From positions 1 through 20,004 of the forward strand of contig CAZCBJ010000054.1 in the NCBI GenBank assembly GCA_964496705.1: a stretch of DNA of 20,004 nt, read 5' to 3'. The notes beneath the pieces were generated by a model that did no database searches, was not told the origin of the DNA, and saw nothing but the letters and a program-made list of their open reading frames with translations. Source of the stretch: CAZCBJ01 sp964496705 (GTDB taxonomy: Bacteria > Chloroflexota > Anaerolineae > Anaerolineales > Anaerolineaceae). Positions 14,031-20,004 of the stretch are shown here, one piece after another. The stretch's first letter is position 1. The number at the start of each line of letters is the position of its first letter. Both the position numbers and the translations under genes were made by a program.

Positions 14031-15491
14031 CTAATACCGCCAATAAATTTGTGTATTTGCGAAATTTCCAATTACGATGTAATTGTCTTCAATCACTTGA
14101 AGTTGTTCGGGTGTCCATCTTTCACCTTTTGAATCCCAAGAAGGGGGATCGTAAAGCAGAATAATCCCAAATTCCTGGTTTTTTATTTGATCCAAGAAAG
14201 TAGATTGATCCCATAAACCTGCCAGGTGTAGTTGTTTAAATTCAAAAGGCTGGTAAACCAATTCGCGTCCATTCAAGACAATCAAGCCCATGAATTCATC
14301 TGCAAGAACGGGGCCTTTTGAATCATCTACATATTGCAAGAGCTCGGCAATACCTTCTCTCTCGGATTTAACCCGGTTGATGATCCATTCGTAATAATCA
14401 TCCTTTGTCCACTCGTATATTGAGCTGACCTGATGAATCAACGCGATCAGTATGACCAAATTCAACCACCAAGCACGTTTTACGGATGCCAGCAATGCAC
14501 CTGATGTCAGGCTGAGGGCAGCGCTAAATTCAAACAGATAATTCACATTTGAGCCCGCTTTGCCAATCGTAATTGCAGATGCGCACGCTCCAACCAGATA
14601 TGGAGCAACCAACCACCATGATTTCACACGGAACCATATTGCCCCTGCAACGAAAATACCACATCCAATAATCCAGTAGGGTAAATGTTCCCAGATTTGA
14701 TCCAGGTAGTTTTCAACAGTTTCCCAATAGAATTTGTTGACATTCGCGGTTACGATATTTTTAAAAATCCCACCGTTTGATAAAAAGGTGATGATCGTGA
14801 AGATAATTATGGATAATAAGGCGACATATAGAGCAAGCCCAAAGGCTCGTCTTCTAGGTTTATGGGCCAATAACCAGATGAACGCCGCCAGGGGTGCTGC
14901 CAAACCGTAAGATTGACGGGTAAAAATGGCAGCAGCTAGGAATGTCCCTGCCAAAAAAATCCCCCTTCGTTGGTCAGGCCACAATGTTATAAAGAATAAT
15001 CCTGCCCAACTCAGCATTAAAGCAAAAGAATCGACTCTGCAGAATGGCGACCAATGAAGGATATACGGCAATGTGAAGAGAACCAAGCCACCGGTGAGAG
15101 AGGCCCACCGGTTTTTGGTTAAGTTATAGAGGGTCAAACCAATCAATATCCCACATGCAAGCGCACTAAAAAAAGAAATGAAACGACCGTACCAGTATGC
15201 CGGGCCAAAAACCGCAGCAAAAGGAAGCTGAGCCAGATGGTAAAGCGGGGGATAATTGGTCACCCGAAAAGGTGGCGAATCGAATGCTGCGGGATAAATG
15301 TTGCCAAATTTAGAGAGTCGAATCACTTGATCCAGTATTGGCCCTTCGCCATAATCCACTGGGTAAGGAAAAAGCGCAACCTGCCAGTTATAATCCAAAA
15401 ATAACCAGAAAGCTTTGGCTAAAAAAAAGAACAAGATTAAAAATGCACCACCTATTAGGAGTTTTGGCGCAACTCTGATAATTTTCATCAT
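14031..15491 (-). CDS. GT-C-fold membrane glycosyltransferase (GT39/ArnT-like)
   Basis: A 486-residue integral membrane protein with an N-terminal hydrophobic helix, then a loop with YPVDYGEGP (43-51), whose acidic pair is the DxE-type motif expected in the first extracytoplasmic loop of GT-C transferases that use polyprenyl-phosphate sugars. About ten further hydrophobic segments follow (for example near 105-120, 130-145, 155-170, 178-205 and 215-235). The last 100 or so residues are a hydrophilic tail ending FANTQIYWRY, as in PMT/ArnT-like enzymes with a C-terminal soluble domain. The sugar and acceptor are unknown; lipid or cell-envelope glycosylation is the usual role. The gene starts with tandem ATG codons (15489-15491 and 15486-15488) and no strong Shine-Dalgarno. 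It is divergent from the FAD oxidoreductase gene with 104 bases between them. Confidence 0.82.
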   Translation of the reverse strand: MMKIIRVAPKLLIGGAFLILFFFLAKAFWLFLDYNWQVALFPYPVDYGEGPILDQVIRLSKFGNIYPAAFDSPPFRVTNYPPLYHLAQLPFAAVFGPAYWYGRFISFFSALACGILIGLTLYNLTKNRWASLTGGLVLFTLPYILHWSPFCRVDSFALMLSWAGLFFITLWPDQRRGIFLAGTFLAAAIFTRQSYGLAAPLAAFIWLLAHKPRRRAFGLALYVALLSIIIFTIITFLSNGGIFKNIVTANVNKFYWETVENYLDQIWEHLPYWIIGCGIFVAGAIWFRVKSWWLVAPYLVGACASAITIGKAGSNVNYLFEFSAALSLTSGALLASVKRAWWLNLVILIALIHQVSSIYEWTKDDYYEWIINRVKSEREGIAELLQYVDDSKGPVLADEFMGLIVLNGRELVYQPFEFKQLHLAGLWDQSTFLDQIKNQEFGIILLYDPPSWDSKGERWTPEQLQVIEDNYIVIGNFANTQIYWRY

Positions 15492-15546
15492 GTCAGTCTC
15501 TAATTTTCGTTGTTAGAATTAAGATGGATTTTAACAAAAATTTTCA

Positions 15547-15576
15547 TTGTGGTGTCCTATTAAAAATTATTAAATA
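15547..15576 (+). promoter_or_regulatory. possible promoter for the FAD oxidoreductase gene
   Basis: TTGTGG (15547-15552) and TAAATA (15571-15576) are 18 bases apart in the AT-rich divergent region, roughly matching sigma-70 hexamers. They lie 19 bases upstream of the ATG at 15596. The TTTTAAT/TTATT richness here makes chance matches common. Confidence 0.3.
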
Positions 15577-15595
15577 AACGCCTTGGAGCTTGATT

Positions 15596-17152
15596 ATGCA
15601 CCCAATTATCGAATGTGATGTGGCGATCATCGGCGGTGGGCTTGGCGGCATTGCGGCTGGATTGGCGGCTTCACAAGGGGGCGCAAGGGCTATTCTTTGC
15701 GAAGAGAGTGATTGGTTGGGTGGACAGGTAACCAGCCAGGCAGTATCTGCTCTTGATGAGCACCAGTACATTGAAAGCGTACCAGGGACCGAATCGTATG
15801 CTGATTTCAGACGCAGAGTGCGAGAGAAATACTTGCAGGTATATGGGCAGCCAGCGGTTTTAACATCTTTGGCGAATCTAAATCCTGGTAATGGCTGGGT
15901 TAGCCGGCTTTGTTTTGAGCCGCGGGTTGGACTGGAAGTCATTCGAGAAATGCTGGCACCTTATATCTCTTCAGGAAATTTATTTATCCTTCTGCAATGC
16001 AAGCCCATTGGCTGTTATGTTAAAGCGAACCAACTCCAGTCGGTAAAGATGAAAAACCGGCTGGGTGAAGTTTTTGAGATTCGGGCGAGTTTTTTCCTGG
16101 ACGCGACAGAATTGGGCGATCTGCTGCCGTTGGCAGGAATTCCTTACGCAATTGGGGCTGAAGCGAAAGAGGAAACGGGTGAGCCGCATGCAAGTATAGA
16201 TGGACCGCACCCAGAGCGCGTGCAAAGCTTCACATACTGTTTTGTGGTCGAATACCGCGAAGGCGAAAAGCATATCATTCCAAAGCCCGAAGGGTATGAC
16301 CTGTTAAGGGATAACCAGCCATACAGCTTGACTCTGTTCACCCATGATGGTAAACCCGTGCCTTATCAATTCATGGTCGGATCGGAACAAGTACATTTGC
16401 CTTTTTGGACCTATCGGCGATTGTTTGATTCTGCTCTATGGAATACCGGAAATAAGGGAGATGTGGCATTAATCAACTGGGACTCCAATGATTTTCGGGG
16501 TGGGGGTATTGTAGACCTTCCAAATAGAATAATTCGCAATAATTTATTATTGGCAAAATTGTTATCACTGGGTTTCCTTTATTGGCTGCAGACTGAAGTC
16601 AAGCGCGATGACGCTAAAGGTTTTGGTTATCCTGAACTAAGATTGCTCAAAGGTGCGGTTGGTACCCGGGATGGACTGGCCAAGCGGCCGTATGTCCGCG
16701 AAGCCAGGAGAATCAAAGGGGAATACCGGATTATTGAACAAGATATTCTCGCAGACCATGCGCAAGTTGGACGGCAGGCGCAATTTTTTGACACCGTGGG
16801 GGTTGGCTGGTATTCCATCGACTTGCATCCATGCGTGGGATATCGTGGAACATTATTCTTGCCGACCATTCCATTCCAAATTCCGATGGGTGCTTTGATT
16901 AGCAAGCATTGTGATAATTTGATCGCTTCAGGGAAAAATATCAGCACTACACATATAACCAACGGGGCATATAGGCTGCATCACATAGAGTGGGCAATCG
17001 GCTCTGCTGCGGGCAGTCTGGCAGCCTATTGCACGCATGAAAATTGTTCGCCACGCTCGGTAAGAGATTCTCAAACCATGTTGGCGAGGTTCCAACAAAT
17101 GTTGGAGAGTGGGGGAACTACTCTGAGGTGGCCGCAGTCTATAATTAGATAG
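15596..17152 (+). CDS. FAD-dependent oxidoreductase (FAD_oxidored family)
   Basis: A 518-residue flavoprotein. The N-terminus is a classic Rossmann fold for FAD: DVAIIGGGLGGIAAGLAA (8-25) with GxGxxG, followed by a glutamate pair (EES, 36-38) that would hold the adenosine ribose, then DWLGGQVTSQ. The C-terminal part has the family's DNLIASGKNISTTHI and AYRLHHIEWAIGSAAG segments, the second FAD-contacting region. Such proteins are grouped with PF12831 and are often labelled xanthan lyase-like or simply FAD-dependent oxidoreductase; the substrate is unknown. There is no signal peptide, so the enzyme is probably cytoplasmic. The ATG at 15596 has GGAG eight bases upstream and is chosen over the in-frame TTG two codons before. 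The gene of unknown function behind it starts 38 bases after its stop. Confidence 0.87.
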   Translation: MHPIIECDVAIIGGGLGGIAAGLAASQGGARAILCEESDWLGGQVTSQAVSALDEHQYIESVPGTESYADFRRRVREKYLQVYGQPAVLTSLANLNPGNGWVSRLCFEPRVGLEVIREMLAPYISSGNLFILLQCKPIGCYVKANQLQSVKMKNRLGEVFEIRASFFLDATELGDLLPLAGIPYAIGAEAKEETGEPHASIDGPHPERVQSFTYCFVVEYREGEKHIIPKPEGYDLLRDNQPYSLTLFTHDGKPVPYQFMVGSEQVHLPFWTYRRLFDSALWNTGNKGDVALINWDSNDFRGGGIVDLPNRIIRNNLLLAKLLSLGFLYWLQTEVKRDDAKGFGYPELRLLKGAVGTRDGLAKRPYVREARRIKGEYRIIEQDILADHAQVGRQAQFFDTVGVGWYSIDLHPCVGYRGTLFLPTIPFQIPMGALISKHCDNLIASGKNISTTHITNGAYRLHHIEWAIGSAAGSLAAYCTHENCSPRSVRDSQTMLARFQQMLESGGTTLRWPQSIIR

Positions 17153-17154
17153 GT

Positions 17155-17160
17155 TATAAT
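17155..17160 (+). promoter_or_regulatory. putative -10 box before the 161-residue gene
   Basis: A perfect TATAAT lies 30 bases upstream of the ATG at 17191, just after the FAD gene's stop. No good -35 is visible at 16-18 bases, so this could be chance or a weak internal promoter for the last two genes of the rightward run. Confidence 0.3.
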
Positions 17161-17190
17161 TGGCGGACTTCTATAAAGGACAAGAGGATT

Positions 17191-17676
17191 ATGGTTGAAA
17201 ACAGAAAACCTCCGATTTATACGGGATTAAAAAAGCATTTGGAAAAAGAGGCGGGTTACGCCATTTGGGTTCCTTCAGATTGGACTCGTTTTGATATGAC
17301 TGAAGATCACTGGGGGGTGATCTATTCGCCATATACAGATCGTTATGATACCTGTTTCATGGCTGAAAGATTTCGATTGAAGTTTAGCGTCACTGAAGCA
17401 GACGTTTCACTTTTAGCAGATGCTTTTCAAGAGGGGATCATGGCATTAGATGGTGTGGATGTGGAGGAAGTTAAGTCAGAAGGACGAAAAGATGTTGTCA
17501 TTCTGGAAGCGAAATTCACTTTCCTGGAAAATGGCCAACGCAGAAAGCGCTGGGTACGTAATCTATATTGGGGGAATGGGCAATTGCTATTTATTGCACA
17601 GGGAGAGACGGTTGAGGATTTTGATTATTGGCTCCCGATGTTTTTTAACACGATGATGACTTTTGAACTTGCGTAG
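17191..17676 (+). CDS. uncharacterised 161-residue protein, possibly PsbP/Mog1-like
   Basis: I do not recognise the family with certainty. The sequence starts with a charged segment, then GYAIWVPSDWTRFDM, a motif resembling the first strand and loop of PsbP/Mog1-like (DUF1795-type) proteins, which begin with xYxIxxPxxW. A central helix (VSLLADAFQEGIMAL) and strands with FIAQGETVEDFDYW near the end fit an alpha/beta sandwich in which the C-terminal helix carries FNTMMTFEL. No signal peptide or membrane segment is seen, so it should be cytoplasmic. AGGACAAGAGG provides a ribosome binding site. Its stop codon is immediately followed by the start codon of the next gene (TAGATG), so the two are probably coupled. 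The function is unknown. Confidence 0.75.
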   Translation: MVENRKPPIYTGLKKHLEKEAGYAIWVPSDWTRFDMTEDHWGVIYSPYTDRYDTCFMAERFRLKFSVTEADVSLLADAFQEGIMALDGVDVEEVKSEGRKDVVILEAKFTFLENGQRRKRWVRNLYWGNGQLLFIAQGETVEDFDYWLPMFFNTMMTFELA

Positions 17677-18282
17677 ATGGCAAAAGCGCTTACTCCCACT
17701 TTGTGCTACAACTGCGAAGCAGAAATCGAATTATCAGACCCCTTAACAGTTAAGTTGTGCGTCTGCCCGAAATGCCAGCGCGAGGTGGATCTCGATGCGC
17801 AGTTTGCGTATAGCCGAGGACTCGAGGCGTTTTCAGACGGGCAAGACCTTTTAATGTCATTTTCTCCACGAAGAAAGTGGCGTCATCTATTTGGCGAGCA
17901 GGGTAAAGAGGCCACGCGTCTTTACATGCAAGCCCATTCTTCATTGACCTGCGCTTTTCGTGGGCGGCTGGCTGCCAGTCAACGGCAATTAGCGATTGAA
18001 ATGATGGCTTCCATTACTGCGCTTTTTCAGAGTATAAACATCATTTCGCCTTTGGAGGCTGGTTACTGGCATCTTGTCATGGTAGAAAAAACTGCTCGAG
18101 AGGAGATTGATAGCCTTTCGAGAAAGCTGGACAATTCAAACTCAGTTCTGCGCGCCATAAACCCCATTCACTGGTATCGATTCTTTAGGAAAAACCAATT
18201 ATCCAAGAAAATAATCGAGTTGCGAGCAAAGTTAAAGGCGATAGAACGACAGATTGGTTTTGTTGAACCACCCAAATTATAA
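17677..18282 (+). CDS. uncharacterised zinc-ribbon protein with helical tail
   Basis: A 201-residue protein that I cannot assign to a family. The N-terminus has CYNC (C10, C13) and CVCPKC (C28, C30, C33), a spacing that fits a zinc ribbon or small zinc finger. The rest is predicted helical, rich in Arg/Lys/Glu, with a possible coiled coil at about 140-195 (for example EIDSLSRKLDN and KIIELRAKLKAIER). It follows the 161-residue gene with no gap, so the two may act together. A nucleic-acid or protein-binding role is suggested by the ribbon, but it is a guess. The gene ends 12 bases before a strong terminator. Confidence 0.75.
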   Translation: MAKALTPTLCYNCEAEIELSDPLTVKLCVCPKCQREVDLDAQFAYSRGLEAFSDGQDLLMSFSPRRKWRHLFGEQGKEATRLYMQAHSSLTCAFRGRLAASQRQLAIEMMASITALFQSINIISPLEAGYWHLVMVEKTAREEIDSLSRKLDNSNSVLRAINPIHWYRFFRKNQLSKKIIELRAKLKAIERQIGFVEPPKL

Positions 18283-18294
18283 GCAGCTAAAAAG

Positions 18295-18320
18295 CCGCCA
18301 AAGTATTTGAGCTTTGGCGG
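18295..18320. terminator. bidirectional intrinsic terminator
   Basis: CCGCCAAAG and CTTTGGCGG form a perfect 9-bp stem with an 8-base loop. On the plus strand GTTTATTTT follows; on the minus strand CTTTTT follows. It sits between converging genes (zinc-ribbon protein rightward, membrane protein leftward) and so can end both. Confidence 0.85.
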
Positions 18321-18337
18321 GTTTATTTTGAAGAGGG

Positions 18338-18709
18338 TCAGACGATCACTTGAATTAACAGTAAAACCAGGTAAATTGCAACCTCAATAGAAATCACCCA
18401 AACGATCCTCTTCACCAATTTGCCCTTCTCTTCACCTTTTCGGAAATAGTATTCAAAAAAGACAGCCAGGGCTACCGCGACCGTTCCACCGAGAAAAAGC
18501 AATCCCTGATCAATTGCCTGGATGGTTTTTCCAAATTCTTGCGCATTTTGCAAGTCATTCTGCTGGATACCAAATTGAATTGATGTGAGAACATCCAATA
18601 CTGTTTCCCGCAGATTGAGCAAATCCACCACTGCCAGCAAGGATGAGATGAACCAGGCTATGGCGTACAAAAGGGTCTGAAATACGTGGGATTTTTCTTT
18701 GGTTTCCAT
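18338..18709 (-). CDS. small integral membrane protein of unknown function
   Basis: A 123-residue protein with three hydrophobic segments: about residues 10-30, 70-85 and 100-120, the last running to the C-terminus. A charged loop between the second and third (FRKGEEKGKLVKR) is probably cytoplasmic. No family is recognisable. The reading frame is open upstream to 18859, but that part lies inside the transporter ATPase gene and lacks a hydrophobic or conserved character, so the ATG at 18709 is taken as the start. It lies 11 bases after the ATPase stop codon in the same direction, with no clear ribosome binding site, so translation may depend on the upstream gene. It may be an accessory of the transporter or a passenger gene. 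Confidence 0.72.
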   Translation of the reverse strand: METKEKSHVFQTLLYAIAWFISSLLAVVDLLNLRETVLDVLTSIQFGIQQNDLQNAQEFGKTIQAIDQGLLFLGGTVAVALAVFFEYYFRKGEEKGKLVKRIVWVISIEVAIYLVLLLIQVIV

Positions 18710-18720
18710 GGCGCGTTGAT

Positions 18721-19749
18721 CTAGACGATCACACCTCTCAATTTCAATTCGCCGGCAAAGTGGCAGGCAGCGAAATGATCGGGGTCCACCTCTTGAAGCG
18801 CCGGGGTGTCCTGGGAGCAAATCTCTTTGGCATAACGGCAGCGCGGATGAAAATAGCACCCAGCGGGTGGATTGGCGGGGCTGGCAACCTCACCAGGCAA
18901 TTTAATCGGTCGATCACGTTTGCGCGGATCCGGTTTGGGGACGGCGGCCATGAGGGCTTCGGTATAGGGGTGTTTTGGGGTGTAATACAAGGCTTCGGTG
19001 GAGGCGACTTCAACCAGTCTACCCACATACATCACAGCTACCCGATCTGAAATGTGTTCCACCACACTCAGATCATGCGCCACAAAAATGTAAGTGAGAT
19101 TGAAGTCGTTTTGAAGATCTTCCAGCAGGTTAAGCACCTGGGCCTGAATGGATACATCCAAGGCTGAAACCGGTTCATCACAGATGATCAGGCGGGGATT
19201 CAACGCCAGAGCGCGCGCGATGCCTATCCTTTGGCGTTGACCTCCGCTGAAGGCATGCGGATAGCGACTCATGTATTCAGGTCGCATACCGACGATGCGG
19301 AGCAATTCGGCTACCCGGTCCTTCAAGGCTTGACCGCTGGCAACCTGGTTGATGACCAATGGTTCGGCTACGATGCGTTCGACAGTCATGCGTGGATCCA
19401 GGGAGGAGAAAGGATCCTGGAAGATGATTTGCATATTCTGGCGGTAGGGTTTTAGCCCTTTTCTATCCAGCGTGGCGAGGTTCACCCAGCCAAGGTTTGG
19501 ATCATTGAAGTGAATCTCACCATCTGTCGGTTCAAGCAGGCGGATAATCGTCCGTCCCGCCGTAGTCTTACCGCAACCCGATTCGCCAACCAGGCCGAGG
19601 GTTTCACCCTTGCGGACGAAGAGATTTACACCATCCACAGCTTTCACCATGCCGCTCTTTCGCCTTAGCAAGCCTGAGCGCACTGGAAAGTGTTTTTTCA
19701 GATTCTTTACATCCAGGAGCAAGTCGTCTTTCAACATTTCAGATGACAT
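18721..19749 (-). CDS. oppF: peptide/nickel-type ABC transporter ATPase (OppF/DppF)
   Basis: A 342-residue ABC ATPase that powers uptake of oligopeptides, dipeptides or related ligands across the cytoplasmic membrane as one of a pair of ATP-binding subunits. Walker A is GESGCGKT (55-62), the Q-loop is IFQDPFSSLDP, the signature is SGGQRQR (168-174), Walker B ends in D191 with catalytic E192, and the switch histidine is H225. The C-terminal oligo_HPY-type domain follows, with HPYTEALMAAVP, a conserved PxxGCxFHPRC motif and cysteines 298, 304, 311 and 329, a pattern that in some family members binds an iron-sulfur cluster. GGAGGAG precedes the ATG at 19749, so this start is preferred over the longer open frame to 19791. 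It overlaps the preceding ATPase gene by 11 bases. Confidence 0.93.
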   Translation of the reverse strand: MSSEMLKDDLLLDVKNLKKHFPVRSGLLRRKSGMVKAVDGVNLFVRKGETLGLVGESGCGKTTAGRTIIRLLEPTDGEIHFNDPNLGWVNLATLDRKGLKPYRQNMQIIFQDPFSSLDPRMTVERIVAEPLVINQVASGQALKDRVAELLRIVGMRPEYMSRYPHAFSGGQRQRIGIARALALNPRLIICDEPVSALDVSIQAQVLNLLEDLQNDFNLTYIFVAHDLSVVEHISDRVAVMYVGRLVEVASTEALYYTPKHPYTEALMAAVPKPDPRKRDRPIKLPGEVASPANPPAGCYFHPRCRYAKEICSQDTPALQEVDPDHFAACHFAGELKLRGVIV

Positions 19750-20004
19750 GGATCTCCTCCACCTTGTCAGAATACAGGAAGCAACGGACATTGTGACCGG
19801 GACTCACCTCATGGATGGCCGGCATATTGGCATCACATTTTCCAGGCATGAAGGCATCGCAGCGAGGATGGAATGGACAACCTTTGATTGTCGCATAAGG
19901 ATCAGGAACCACACCGCGAATGGGTTTAAGGCGTTCTTTGGAACGGCTGCCAATATGTGGAATGGAGGTCAATAAACGCGAAGTGTAGGGATGTTTGGGA
20001 TTAT
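19739..20004 (-). CDS. oppD: peptide ABC transporter ATPase (OppD/DppD), C-terminal part
   Basis: The last roughly 88 residues of a gene that runs off the right edge. They begin NPKHPYTSRLLTSIP, the typical start of the C-terminal domain of OppD/DppD ATPases, and include CPFHPRC with further cysteines, matching the cluster-like region of this family; the catalytic motifs lie outside the window. The frame continues past 19972 without a stop, so an ATG there is not the true start. It overlaps oppF by 11 bases. With oppF it supplies the two ATP-binding subunits; permease and binding-protein genes are expected to the right. Confidence 0.9.
   Translation of the reverse strand, partial: NPKHPYTSRLLTSIPHIGSRSKERLKPIRGVVPDPYATIKGCPFHPRCDAFMPGKCDANMPAIHEVSPGHNVRCFLYSDKVEEIHVI

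Noticed and set aside
18710..18859. N-terminal extension of the small membrane protein into the transporter ATPase gene
   Set aside because: The extension is a shadow of the ATPase C-terminal coding region, whose Cys and His pattern is clear in the true frame.
1..20004. CRISPR array, tRNA, rRNA or insertion sequence
   Set aside because: No repeated spacer pattern, no cloverleaf-like CCA-ended sequence, no rRNA signature and no transposase were recognised on either strand; a weak tRNA could still escape by-eye reading.

Overview
The window looks like a chromosomal segment of a Chloroflexota bacterium, most likely Anaerolineae-like. This placement is inferred from gene content: a large zinc-ribbon/cyclase/ATPase/TPR protein, a GIN-domain lipoprotein, a degenerate family B DNA polymerase cassette, and moderate GC with several TATAAT-like -10 boxes. 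No rRNA, tRNA, CRISPR array, insertion sequence or long repeat was seen, and no gene-free stretch exceeds about 135 bases.

Layout. Positions 1-7907 are transcribed leftward almost without a gap. In transcription order the genes are hisC (7907-6792), a LuxR-type HTH protein, an inactivated RadA-like ATPase, a 91-residue helical protein, a PolB2-like DNA polymerase, a class I methyltransferase, a SpoIIE/PP2C-type phosphatase, an RCK/TrkA-N membrane protein, a small P-loop kinase-like protein, and the start of secD (cut by the window edge). From the RadA-like gene to the kinase-like gene, neighbours overlap or lie within about 25 bases, so one transcript is plausible.

Positions 8041-8982 carry a rightward EamA transporter, divergent from hisC. 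Positions 9012-15491 are leftward: a GIN-domain lipoprotein, the 1224-residue zinc-ribbon/cyclase-homology/ATPase/TPR protein, a cyclic-nucleotide-binding-domain protein, and a GT-C-like membrane glycosyltransferase. Positions 15596-18282 are rightward: an FAD-dependent oxidoreductase and two uncharacterised proteins, closed by a strong bidirectional terminator. From 18338 to the right edge, leftward, lie a small membrane protein and the two ATPases of an Opp/Dpp-type peptide ABC transporter; the first ATPase runs off the edge.

The most interesting system is at 3172-6760. A family B polymerase with eroded exonuclease motifs, and with leucine at the normally essential second aspartate of motif C, is translationally overlapped with a small helical protein and with a RadA/Rad51-like protein that has lost its Walker A lysine. 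This resembles the PolB2 (Dpo2) plus inactivated RecA-like protein cassette of archaea, which is linked to DNA-damage tolerance, and is analogous to the ImuA-ImuB-DnaE2 mutasome of other bacteria. Upstream, the HTH gene has a good sigma-70 promoter only six bases from its ATG, suggesting a leaderless mRNA, with an imperfect GAAC-N4-GTTC-like (LexA-type) element in the spacer. Other proteins with missing key residues are the RCK protein, which lacks a K+ selectivity filter, and the cyclase-homology domain, which lacks the transition-state Asn/Arg pair.
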